Part shown: one piece after another, positions 1-6,399 of the stretch | Layout: every line of letters starts with the position of its first letter | How positions within the stretch are numbered: position 1 is the stretch's first letter | From: CAZXNF01 sp050741255 | Lineage (GTDB): Bacteria; Pseudomonadota; Gammaproteobacteria; Burkholderiales; SG8-41 | Assembly: GCA_050741255.1 (NCBI GenBank) | Contig: JBOIEQ010000126.1 | Coordinates: 1 to 12,426 of the forward strand | DNA: 12,426 nt | Direction of reading: 5' to 3' | The notes under the pieces: generated by a model | What the model saw: the letters and a program-made list of their open reading frames with translations, nothing else | Database searches by the model: none | Told to the model about the DNA's origin: nothing | Program-made: the position numbers and the translations under genes

Positions 1-8
1 CAGTCATC

Positions 9-983
9 ATGATCCGCACAACGACGACAGTACTGCTGGCCGCTGCGGCGCTTGCCGTCACCTCCTTCGCGTGGGCCCAGTCCTATCCCAACCGCCCGGT
101 GCGCGTCGTGGTGCCGTATCCGCCCGGTGGCGGCACCGACGTGGTGGCGCGGACCATCGCCCAGAAGATGACCGAGGCCATGGGCCAGCCGCTGGTGGTG
201 GACAACCGCGGCGGCGCCAACGGCATCCTCGGCACCGACCAGGTGGCGAAGGCCAAGCCCGACGGCTACACGGTGCTGGTTACCATCGCCTCGCACGCGA
301 TCAATCCGACGCTTTACACGAAACTGCCGTACGACACCGCGACCGACCTCCTGCCGGTGTCGCTGCTCGCGGAGTATCCCTTTGTGCTGACGGTGCATCC
401 CACCGTGCCCGTGAAAACGGCGCGGGAGTTCATCGCCTTCGCCCGTGCCCGGCCCAACAAGCTGAACTACGCCTCGTCCGGCAACGGCAGCGGCCCGCAC
501 CTGGGGATGGAACTGCTGAAGACGATGGCGAAGATCGAGATGACCCACATCCCGTACAAGGGTGCGGGACAGGCGATGACCGACCTGGTGTCGGGCCAGG
601 TGGAGGTGTTCCTGAACAACTTCCTCGCCGGCGGCGCGATGATCAAGGCCGGCAAGCTGCGCGCGCTGGCGGTGACGGGCGCGAAGCGGAGCGCCGCTGC
701 GCCGGATCTGCCGACGTTCACCGAGGCGACGGTGCCGGGTTATGTCGTCACGGGCTGGTACGGCATGCTGGTGCCCGCGGGCACGCCGCCGGCGGTGATC
801 ACGGCTTTGCAGGATGGCGCCACCAAGGCGCTCCGCTCGAAGGATGTGAGCGAGCGCCTGTCGGGCGAAGCCGCGGAAATCGTGGCGAGCACGCCTGCGC
901 AGTTCGGTGCCTTCAACAAGGCCGAAACGGACAAGTGGGCGGGTGTGATCAAAAAGGCCGGGCTGAAGCCGGAGACGCTTTAG
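9..983 (+). CDS. Bug-family (TctC-like) periplasmic solute-binding protein
   Basis: This 324-residue protein belongs to the Bug family, periplasmic receptors that bind small carboxylates and related compounds, classically for tripartite tricarboxylate transporters. Residues 1-23 form a Sec signal peptide with a hydrophobic core and a likely cleavage after AWA before Q24. The mature protein opens with the family's YPNRPVR segment, then PYPPGGGTDVVAR (about 36-48), VVDNRGGANG (63-72), DGYTVL (85-90) and HIPYKGAG in the middle. Length is typical. The ATG at 9 sits only 8 bases inside the window, so its ribosome binding site and promoter cannot be judged. The TAG stop at 981-983 overlaps the stop of the convergent enolase-superfamily gene. 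No TctA or TctB gene is nearby. The ligand cannot be read from sequence; carboxylates are usual for the family. The family call is secure. Confidence 0.95.
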   Translation: MIRTTTTVLLAAAALAVTSFAWAQSYPNRPVRVVVPYPPGGGTDVVARTIAQKMTEAMGQPLVVDNRGGANGILGTDQVAKAKPDGYTVLVTIASHAINPTLYTKLPYDTATDLLPVSLLAEYPFVLTVHPTVPVKTAREFIAFARARPNKLNYASSGNGSGPHLGMELLKTMAKIEMTHIPYKGAGQAMTDLVSGQVEVFLNNFLAGGAMIKAGKLRALAVTGAKRSAAAPDLPTFTEATVPGYVVTGWYGMLVPAGTPPAVITALQDGATKALRSKDVSERLSGEAAEIVASTPAQFGAFNKAETDKWAGVIKKAGLKPETL

Positions 984-2113
984 CGAACGACGGCCCAGCC
1001 CTTGCCCAGCGCGTACTTCTTCACCGCCTTCTCGTCGAACTCGAAGCCCAGTCCCGCACCCTTGTGCAGGATGAGGTCGCCATCCTGGTGCGCGAGCTGG
1101 CGGTTGACCAGCCGGCGGAAGTTGAGCACCTGGTCGTCCATGAAGAACTCGACATAGCGCGCGTTGGGCGTTGCGGCGACCAGCGGCGCGTGCAGGTCGT
1201 GAAACCAGTGCGGGCAGACCGTGACGCCGTAGCTCGCGGCGGTGGCGGCGATGCGGCGCCATTCGCTGATACCGCCGCATACCGCGGCGTCGGTCTGCAG
1301 GATCTCGGCGCCGCCCTTGTCGAGCAGCTCCTTGTGGTACCAGCGCCCGTAGCCGATCTCGCCGGTGGCCACGATGACCGGCGTGCGTTCCGCCAGACGC
1401 GCGTGCAGGTCCACTTCGTCGGGGCTGAACGGTTCCTCGATCCAGTAGGGGGCATACGGTTCATATCGCGCCATGTAGGTGAGCGCGGTCGGCAGGTCGT
1501 TCCACGCGTTGTTCGCGTCGAGCATGAGCTGCACGTCGGGCCCGATCGCCTCGCGCGCGGCCTTGATCCGCGCCTCCTCTTCGCGTGGCGACAGCTTGCC
1601 GACCTTCATCTTGACGGCCTTGAAGCCGGCTTTCGCGTAGCGGGCCATTTCCTGACCCAGCATCTTCGGCGTCTTGCCGGCGAGGTAGTAGCCACCGGAC
1701 GCGTAGGCCGGCACGCGATCCTTCGCGTGGCTGCCCAGGAAATGATGCAGCGGCAGCTTCACGCTCCGGGCGTTCAGATCCCATAAGGCGGTGTCGAGGA
1801 TGGAGATCGCGCGCATCACGCTGCCGGCGCGGCCCTGCAGCAGTGATTCCGAGTACAGCTCCTGCCAGAGACCTTCCACGCGCAGGCTTTCCTGGCCGAT
1901 CAGCTTGGGCGCGAGCAACTCCTCGACGGCGATGCCCGCGATGCGGCCGCCGGCCGAGCCGACGTAGCAGAAGCCGATGCCCTCGACCCCCGCCGTCGAG
2001 CGCACCTTGACCAGGCAGTAGTCGCGCGCGGAGACGGTGCGCGTGGCGAAGGACGTGACCTGGTCGAGCGGAATGCGCGCGACGCAGACGGAAACGGACT
2101 GGATCCTGGGCAT
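980..2113 (-). CDS. Enolase-superfamily, mandelate racemase/muconate lactonizing enzyme subgroup
   Basis: This 377-residue cytosolic enzyme would abstract the proton alpha to a carboxylate, usually in acid-sugar dehydration or racemisation. Visible residues match the mandelate-racemase pattern: the KxK pair K168/K170, metal ligands D199 (MLDANNAW), E226 (WIEEP) and E252 (ATGE), the Asp of the His-Asp dyad D275 (LQTDAAVCGG), H302 (CPHW) and E322. From K170 to E322 the spacing equals that of Pseudomonas mandelate racemase apart from one inserted residue. The capping domain occupies about residues 1-130 and the barrel most of the rest. The ATG at 2113 has a GGAG five bases upstream. The gene lies 22 bp behind the dehydrogenase and is last in the probable operon. 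Its TAA (980-982) overlaps the convergent Bug gene's TAG. The substrate is unknown. An acid-sugar or hydroxydicarboxylate dehydratase fits the context, but mandelate racemase itself is not demonstrated. Confidence 0.93.
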   Translation of the reverse strand: MPRIQSVSVCVARIPLDQVTSFATRTVSARDYCLVKVRSTAGVEGIGFCYVGSAGGRIAGIAVEELLAPKLIGQESLRVEGLWQELYSESLLQGRAGSVMRAISILDTALWDLNARSVKLPLHHFLGSHAKDRVPAYASGGYYLAGKTPKMLGQEMARYAKAGFKAVKMKVGKLSPREEEARIKAAREAIGPDVQLMLDANNAWNDLPTALTYMARYEPYAPYWIEEPFSPDEVDLHARLAERTPVIVATGEIGYGRWYHKELLDKGGAEILQTDAAVCGGISEWRRIAATAASYGVTVCPHWFHDLHAPLVAATPNARYVEFFMDDQVLNFRRLVNRQLAHQDGDLILHKGAGLGFEFDEKAVKKYALGKGWAVVR

Positions 2114-2135
2114 GGCGACTCCGTTAAGTGCTCGA

Positions 2136-3194
2136 TCAGCCGAGGTTGTCGAGGACGACCTTGGTGAAGGCCTTGGTGCCGAGCTGGCCGCCGAGGTCTT
2201 TCGTACGCGTCGCCGGGCTCTGCAACGCCTTGTCCACCGCCGCTTCGACCGCGTTGGCGGCCGTCATCAGCGCGTCGTTCTTGTGCCGCACGGACATCCA
2301 CTCGAACATCATGACGGCGGAGAGGATCAGCGACGTCGGGTTGGCCTTGTCCTGGCCGGCGATGTCGGGCGCCGAGCCGTGCTGCGCCTGCGCGACGCAC
2401 AGGTTGTCGCCCGCGTTGGTCGAGCCGGCGAGGCCCAGGCTGCCGGAGATCTCGGAAGCTTCATCCGACAGGATGTCGCCGAACATGTTGCCGGTCACGA
2501 TCACGTCGAACTGCGAGGGATCCCGCACCAGCAGCGCGGCCATGGCGTCGACGATTTTCTCGTCGAGCTCGACCTGGGGGAAGTCCTTCGCCACCTTGCG
2601 CACCTCGCGCAGGAACAGGCCGTCGGACATCTTCAGCACGTTGGCCTTGTGCACGGCCGTGACCTTCTTGCGACGGGTCATGGCGCTCTCGAACGCGCGG
2701 CGCGCGATGCGCTCGCAGCACTTGGCGGTCACGCGGCGCACGGCCATCGCCATGTCCTCGGTCGGCATGAACTCGCCGATGCCCATGTACATGTTGCGGT
2801 CGGCGTAGAAGCCTTCCGTGCATTCGCGGAAGATCACGAGGTCCACCGGCCTGCCGGTCAGTCCGACGCCCATGCGCGACTTGGCCGGGCGGACGTTGGC
2901 GTAGAGGTCGAGCTTCACGCGGAATTCGCCCGACGGGTTGATGCCGCCTTGCTCGCGCGGGGGGTAATGCAGGTGGGACACCGGGCCGAGGATCACGCCG
3001 GCGCATTTCTGTGCGGTTTCCAGGATGCGCGCGGGCAGCGTGGTGCCTTCCTTCTTCAGCGTCGCCTCACCCATCTCGTCGTGCACCCACTCGAGGCCCA
3101 GCTTGAACTTGGCGTTGGCGCGGTCGAGCACGGCGAGGGTGGACTGGGTGATTTCGGCGCCGATGCCGTCGCCGGGGAGCACGAGGATTTTCAT
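2136..3194 (-). CDS. Isocitrate/isopropylmalate dehydrogenase-family NAD-dependent decarboxylating dehydrogenase
   Basis: This 352-residue cytosolic enzyme belongs to the beta-decarboxylating dehydrogenases, which oxidise a 2-hydroxy acid and release CO2 (isocitrate, 3-isopropylmalate, homoisocitrate, tartrate, malate). It starts with ILVLPGDGIG. Substrate-site residues are visible: R92 and R102 (FRVKLDLYANVRP), R123 and Y130 (FRECTEGFYA), K183 (VHKANVLKMSDG), D216, and the metal Asps D240/D244 (GNMFGDILSDE). HGSAPDIAG (272-280) is the nucleotide loop. The frame stays open 185 codons further upstream, but the ATG at 3194 is the true start: the conserved N-terminus begins there and AAGGAAG lies five bases upstream. 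It is probably not the biosynthetic LeuB, because it sits in a Bug/GntR/enolase operon rather than beside leuCD. A tartrate- or malate-type substrate is plausible; which one is a guess. Confidence 0.93.
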   Translation of the reverse strand: MKILVLPGDGIGAEITQSTLAVLDRANAKFKLGLEWVHDEMGEATLKKEGTTLPARILETAQKCAGVILGPVSHLHYPPREQGGINPSGEFRVKLDLYANVRPAKSRMGVGLTGRPVDLVIFRECTEGFYADRNMYMGIGEFMPTEDMAMAVRRVTAKCCERIARRAFESAMTRRKKVTAVHKANVLKMSDGLFLREVRKVAKDFPQVELDEKIVDAMAALLVRDPSQFDVIVTGNMFGDILSDEASEISGSLGLAGSTNAGDNLCVAQAQHGSAPDIAGQDKANPTSLILSAVMMFEWMSVRHKNDALMTAANAVEAAVDKALQSPATRTKDLGGQLGTKAFTKVVLDNLG

Positions 3195-3199
3195 GAAGG

Positions 3200-3206
3200 C
3201 TTCCTT
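3200..3206 (-). promoter_or_regulatory. Ribosome binding site of the decarboxylating dehydrogenase
   Basis: On the minus strand AAGGAAG lies five bases before the ATG at 3194. It decides the start, since the same frame stays open far upstream beneath the GntR gene. Confidence 0.7.
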
Positions 3207-3247
3207 GGGTTGCGGGTGGTCAGATGAATCGGAGGGGCAAAAATGCC

Positions 3248-4159
3248 TTACAGCTGCGCCCGCACCTGTGGGGCGGCGCCTTCGGTCTTGATCGCGCGCA
3301 CCACGTCGAGGTGGCGCTTGAGGAAGCGCGCGGCGTCTTCGCGGCTGCCGCGTTCGAGGAGTTCCAGCAGCTGCAGGTGCTCTCGGCACTGGCCGGCGAA
3401 GCGTTCGCGGTCGTAATGCGCCCGGTATTCGAGCAGCCGGCGCATGCCGTTCACGCGTTTGATGGCGTCGGTCATGAAACGGTTCCCGGAAAAGCCCATC
3501 AGCGTTTCGTGGAAGTCGGAACCCAGCTCGAACAGCTTCGCGCGCGAGAGTCGGGCGATGCCGCCGTCGAGCAGCATCTGCTGGTCGCGGCGGATGCGGT
3601 CGAATTCGTTTTTGACGATGCGGAAGCCCGGCTCGAGCAGTGCCGCAGGCTCGAACAGCATGCGGAAGCGGTAGCTCTGGCCGTGGGCCTCCACGGTGTC
3701 GGGCAGCGCCACGAATGACCAGCCGTGGCCGGGCTTGCGCTCGACCCATCCTTCCTTTTCCATGCGGTGCAGGATGCGCTGCAGTTCGCGGCGCGGCAGC
3801 CCGAATCCGCGCATCAGTGCGGATTCGGTGATGTCGCCCGCCAGTCGGCCGGCCAGCCGGTCGTCCGCGATGCGCAGGTAGTTCTCGTCGGGGTCGCCCG
3901 CCGCGCGTGCGGTGCCCCGCACGCTCGCCGCCGTCGGCAGCTTGCGCACGAAGTAGCCGCGATGCGGTTCCTGCGCGACGATGCCCTGGACTTCCAGCAG
4001 TGCGAGCGCGCGGCGCACCGGCGAGCGTGAGACGCGGAACGCGTCGGCCAGTCGCTGCTCGGAGAGGTGCGCGCCGACGCCCAGGCCCTGGCCCTGCAGC
4101 CAGCCGATCACTTGCGAGGCGATCTGGGCGGCGAGCGGCGAGAGCGGAGAGGAGGCCAC
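3248..4159 (-). CDS. GntR-family transcriptional regulator with an apparent second winged helix and FCD-like C-terminal domain
   Basis: This 303-residue DNA-binding regulator probably controls the surrounding operon in response to an organic-acid ligand. Residues 8-73 are a standard GntR winged helix: LSEQRLADAFRVSRSPVRRAL is the helix-turn-helix and HRGYFVRKLP the wing. Residues 94-153 look like a second winged helix, with LPRRELQRILHRMEKEGW as the helical part and ERKPGHGWSFV as the wing. Residues 160-290 are all-helical and FCD-like, with FHETL (H217), EH (H261) and RHL (H283). The Asp usually four residues before the first FCD His is Gly213, so metal binding may be altered. The start is GTG at 4159, only 6 bp after the upstream Bug stop and with a poor Shine-Dalgarno, which suggests translational coupling. 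It lies second in the minus-strand block, so it would be autoregulated if it controls the shared promoter. Confidence 0.9.
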   Translation of the reverse strand: MASSPLSPLAAQIASQVIGWLQGQGLGVGAHLSEQRLADAFRVSRSPVRRALALLEVQGIVAQEPHRGYFVRKLPTAASVRGTARAAGDPDENYLRIADDRLAGRLAGDITESALMRGFGLPRRELQRILHRMEKEGWVERKPGHGWSFVALPDTVEAHGQSYRFRMLFEPAALLEPGFRIVKNEFDRIRRDQQMLLDGGIARLSRAKLFELGSDFHETLMGFSGNRFMTDAIKRVNGMRRLLEYRAHYDRERFAGQCREHLQLLELLERGSREDAARFLKRHLDVVRAIKTEGAAPQVRAQL

Positions 4160-4165
4160 GCGTTC

Positions 4166-5155
4166 TTACTCGCCCTTGATGCCCTGCGCCTTGATGACTT
4201 CGCGCCAGCGCGCGATCTCGGCCTTCACGAACTGCTCGAACTCCGCCGGAGCGCCGCCGCGCGACACGAAGCCGAGCTGGACGAAGCGGTCCTGCATGTC
4301 CTGACTCTTGAGGATGCGCGCGATCTCGCTGTTGAAGCGCTCAACGACGGGCTTCGGCAGCTTCGCCGGGCCGACGATGCCGAACCAGTTGGTCACCTCG
4401 AAGTTAGGTACGCCGGACTCGTTGATCGTCGGCACATCGGGCAACTGCGCATTGCGCTCGCGCGCCGCGATGCCGAGGGCGCGCAGCTTGCCGGTCTGCA
4501 TCAGCGGCGTGTACGAGCCGAGTGCCACAAAGGAGGCCGCGACCTGGTTGCCGATCAGCGCGGTCAGGGCCGGATTGGCACCCTGGTACGGGATGTGCGT
4601 CAGGTCGGTCTTGGTGCGTACCCGGAAGTACTCCATGGACAGGTGCGTGATCGCGCCAGTGCCCGAGGAGCCGTAGTTGATCAGGCCGGGTTTGGCGCGA
4701 GCCAGTGTAATGAACTCTTGCACATTCTTGGCCGGGAGCGTGGGGTTGACGACCAGCACCATCGGAGAGACGGCCATCAGTGTGATGAACGAGAAATCCT
4801 TCAGCGGATCGTACAGCGGCTTGGCCGTCAGCGAGGGGTTGATGGCATTGGGCCCGGGGTTCGCGAGCAGCAGCGTGTAGCCGTCGGGCGCCGCGCGCAC
4901 CACCATCTCCGCACCCAGCGCGCCGCCGGCGCCGCCGCGGTTATCCACGATCACCTGCTGGCCGAGCGGCTCGGCGAGCCGTTGCGCCATCACGCGCGCG
5001 ATGATGTCGTTGGCACCGCCGGGCGCGAAGGGCACGACGAAGCGCACCGGCTTGGTGGGGAAGGTCTGGGCCTGCGCGGCGCCCGCGGCGAGACATGCGC
5101 CCGCGGCGGACAGCAGCGCGAGGAAACGGAGACGGCGGACGGGGGTGGGGATCAT
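4166..5155 (-). CDS. Bug-family (TctC-like) periplasmic solute-binding protein, first gene of the minus-strand operon
   Basis: This 329-residue periplasmic receptor presumably binds a carboxylate. The signal peptide has an Arg-rich start (R7, R8, R10), a hydrophobic stretch at 11-27, and a likely cut after AQA before Q30. Family motifs follow: PTKPVRFVVPFAPGGAND (33-50), VDNRGGAGGALG (70-81), DGYTLL (91-96) and HIPYQGANPALT. The frame is open further upstream, but the ATG at 5155 is preferred because it begins a proper signal peptide and has CAGGAGGAG just upstream. The GntR gene follows after 6 bp. As first gene next to the divergent promoter region, it is the likely inducible receptor for whatever the downstream dehydrogenase and enolase-superfamily enzyme process. 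No transporter membrane subunits are adjacent. The ligand is unknown. Confidence 0.94.
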   Translation of the reverse strand: MIPTPVRRLRFLALLSAAGACLAAGAAQAQTFPTKPVRFVVPFAPGGANDIIARVMAQRLAEPLGQQVIVDNRGGAGGALGAEMVVRAAPDGYTLLLANPGPNAINPSLTAKPLYDPLKDFSFITLMAVSPMVLVVNPTLPAKNVQEFITLARAKPGLINYGSSGTGAITHLSMEYFRVRTKTDLTHIPYQGANPALTALIGNQVAASFVALGSYTPLMQTGKLRALGIAARERNAQLPDVPTINESGVPNFEVTNWFGIVGPAKLPKPVVERFNSEIARILKSQDMQDRFVQLGFVSRGGAPAEFEQFVKAEIARWREVIKAQGIKGE

Positions 5156-5159
5156 GGAA

Positions 5160-5168
5160 CTCCTCCTG
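5160..5168 (-). promoter_or_regulatory. Strong ribosome binding site of the minus-strand Bug gene
   Basis: On the minus strand CAGGAGGAG is followed by TTCC and the ATG at 5155. It fixes the start against longer in-frame alternatives that would lack a proper signal peptide. Confidence 0.75.
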
Positions 5169-5244
5169 CAGCGGAAAGCGGGGAATGAATGCACTTGCGG
5201 ACGGGCGGACTGCGGGGCGCGCCCGGATTGCATTTTGAAGCGAC

Positions 5245-5273
5245 AAGATACACAATGCCGCCAGAACAAGCAA
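5245..5273 (-). promoter_or_regulatory. Candidate sigma70-type promoter for the Bug-GntR-dehydrogenase-enolase operon
   Basis: Read on the minus strand, TTGCTT (5273-5268) is followed after exactly 17 bp by TATCTT (5250-5245). That would start transcription near 5238 and leave an 80-odd-base leader before the ATG at 5155. The hexamers are only partial consensus matches, so confidence is limited. Confidence 0.35.
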
Positions 5274-5305
5274 TCGTCGGCCGGCGCGCAGTGTAGCCGA
5301 CCGAT
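5273..5305. repeat. Imperfect inverted repeat in the divergent control region
   Basis: ATCGTCGGC (5273-5281) faces GCCGACCGAT (5296-5305). The arms are complementary apart from one extra base in the right arm, and the centre is 14 bp. The left arm touches the candidate minus-strand -35 element. It could be a regulator site; GC-rich arms of this length can also arise by chance. Confidence 0.35.
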
Positions 5306-5309
5306 GTGT

Positions 5310-5336
5310 GGATGGCGGATGGCCGGCGCCATCCGC
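5310..5336. repeat. Perfect 9-bp inverted repeat with an overlapping direct repeat, upstream of the dehalogenase-like gene
   Basis: GCGGATGGC (5315-5323), a 4-base centre (CGGC), and GCCATCCGC (5328-5336) form a perfect inverted repeat. GGATGGC also occurs twice in tandem (5310-5316 and 5317-5323). The repeat ends 10 bases before the Shine-Dalgarno of the next gene. It could be an operator, or a hairpin in the mRNA leader that affects ribosome access. Confidence 0.5.
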
Positions 5337-5346
5337 ACCCCTTACC

Positions 5347-5353
5347 GGAGGAG
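5347..5353 (+). promoter_or_regulatory. Ribosome binding site of the dehalogenase-like gene
   Basis: GGAGGAG lies four bases before the ATG at 5358. It fixes the start, since the frame is open more than 100 codons upstream and a second in-frame ATG occurs at 5397. Confidence 0.75.
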
Positions 5354-5357
5354 CCGC

Positions 5358-6347
5358 ATGAGCCGCAGTACAAACGACAAGCAGGGTTTGCAGGTCATGG
5401 CCACCGCCACGGCGGACGATTATCGGCGGGATCCGACCCGTTGGGGCACCGCGGAAGTCGCGGCGCACTTTCCCGGCTTCGTGCACATGGACGTGCGCAC
5501 CCGCGGCGCGACGATCCGCCTGCGCCACGGTGGTTCCGGCCCGCCGCTCCTGCTCGTGCACGGCAATCCGCAGAACCATACCTGCTGGTACAAGATCGCC
5601 GCGAAGCTCGCTAAAAACTACCACGTGATCCTGCCCGACCTGCGCGGTTACGGCGACAGCTCGCTGCCGGACGCGGGCCCGGACAACATCAATTTCACGT
5701 TCCGCGCGATGTCCGAGGATCTCCTCGACATCATGGACGGGCTGGGCTACCAGAAGTTTCGCGTCGCCGGCCACGACCGCGGCGCGCGCACCGTGCACCG
5801 CCTGTGCAAGGACCATCCGGAGCGTGTTCACAAGGTGGCCCTGATGGACATCGCGCCCAACCATTACGTGTGGACGCACTTCACCAAGGCCTGGGTGGTG
5901 GGCACCTGGCACTGGTCCTTCATGGCGCAGCCGGAGCCCTTCCCCGAGCGCATGATCAGCGCGGTGCCCGCGGAGTTTTTCCTGAAGAGCCGCATGGTGA
6001 TCCGCGGCGGCACGGGCCTCGGTTTCCTGTCCGATGGCGCGCTCGCCGAGTACGTGCGCTGCTACACGCTGAAGACGATCTCCGGCTCGTGCCGCGACTA
6101 CCGCGCCACGGCGACCAGCGATTCCGTGATGGACGCGGCGGACAACGACAAGAAGCTCGACATGCCGCTGCTGCTGCTGTGGGGCGCGCGCGGGCATTCG
6201 CCCGAGCGGTCAAAGGAGTTTCTCGACATCTGGAAGCAGTACGCGACCAACATCGTGACCTGGGAGCCGCTGCCCTGCGGGCACTACATGCAGGAAGAAA
6301 TGCCCGACGAAATCTACAACCACTACACCAGGTTTTTCGCCGACTGA
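5358..6347 (+). CDS. Alpha/beta-fold hydrolase of the fluoroacetate/haloacetate dehalogenase type
   Basis: This 329-residue cytosolic hydrolase resembles fluoroacetate dehalogenase (EC 3.8.1.3), which hydrolyses haloacetate to glycolate and halide. HGNPQN (68-73) supplies the oxyanion region. The nucleophile is D140 in GHDRGAR, with carboxylate-binding R141 and R144. D164 (LMDIAP) is the partner acid, H185-W186 (TWHWSF) and Y248 (CRDYRA) form the halide pocket, and H309 (CGHYMQEE) is the catalytic base. As recalled for the Burkholderia FA1 enzyme (D104, D128, H149, W150, Y212, H271), spacing from the nucleophile is identical except two extra residues before the final His. The N-terminus is about 36 residues longer than usual before FPGF; M14 is an alternative start, but 5358 has the better ribosome site. 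A Bug gene follows after 52 bp. An epoxide hydrolase is less likely given His-Trp and the two Arg. Activity on C-F versus C-Cl or other esters cannot be settled here. Confidence 0.88.
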   Translation: MSRSTNDKQGLQVMATATADDYRRDPTRWGTAEVAAHFPGFVHMDVRTRGATIRLRHGGSGPPLLLVHGNPQNHTCWYKIAAKLAKNYHVILPDLRGYGDSSLPDAGPDNINFTFRAMSEDLLDIMDGLGYQKFRVAGHDRGARTVHRLCKDHPERVHKVALMDIAPNHYVWTHFTKAWVVGTWHWSFMAQPEPFPERMISAVPAEFFLKSRMVIRGGTGLGFLSDGALAEYVRCYTLKTISGSCRDYRATATSDSVMDAADNDKKLDMPLLLLWGARGHSPERSKEFLDIWKQYATNIVTWEPLPCGHYMQEEMPDEIYNHYTRFFAD

Positions 6348-6356
6348 TCATAAACG

Positions 6357-6380
6357 GCGCGGGAACGCAGAGTCCCGCGC
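6357..6380 (+). repeat. Intercistronic hairpin between the dehalogenase-like and Bug genes
   Basis: GCGCGGGA (6357-6364) and TCCCGCGC (6373-6380) form a perfect 8-bp stem around an 8-base loop. No T-run follows, so it is not a classical terminator. The next gene's Shine-Dalgarno starts 7 bases downstream. It may stabilise the upstream mRNA or modulate translation of the Bug gene. Confidence 0.5.
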
Positions 6381-6399
6381 TCAACCGGAGGAGACCGTC

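Larger units (their letters stand above)
5156..5357. promoter_or_regulatory. Divergent intergenic control region
   Basis: These 202 bp separate the start codons of the minus-strand Bug gene and the plus-strand dehalogenase-like gene. The region holds a relatively AT-rich core around 5227-5275 in GC-rich surroundings, a candidate minus-strand promoter, and two inverted repeats near the plus-strand gene. A plus-strand promoter is less clear: TTGCAT (5229-5234), 16 bp, CACAAT (5251-5256) is the best pair I see, and it is weak. The region is the natural place for binding of the GntR regulator encoded in the minus-strand operon. That role is inferred from position. Confidence 0.6.

Noticed and set aside
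71..1786. A 571-codon plus-strand frame across the first Bug and enolase genes
   Set aside because: It crosses two well-supported genes, one in another frame and one antisense, and its low-complexity Arg/Gly/Ala composition shows no family motif.
3195..3749. 185-codon in-frame N-terminal extension of the decarboxylating dehydrogenase
   Set aside because: It lies in another frame of the GntR gene, has no recognisable domain, and a good ribosome site precedes the conserved N-terminus at 3194. It is not a fusion.
4067..5188. A 373-codon plus-strand frame opposite the minus-strand Bug gene
   Set aside because: It is a shadow of a gene with clear signal peptide and Bug motifs, with no family resemblance of its own.
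5001..5357. 119-codon N-terminal extension of the alpha/beta hydrolase
   Set aside because: It runs through the divergent control region and opposite the Bug signal peptide. The ATG at 5358 has a strong ribosome site and the domain starts soon after.
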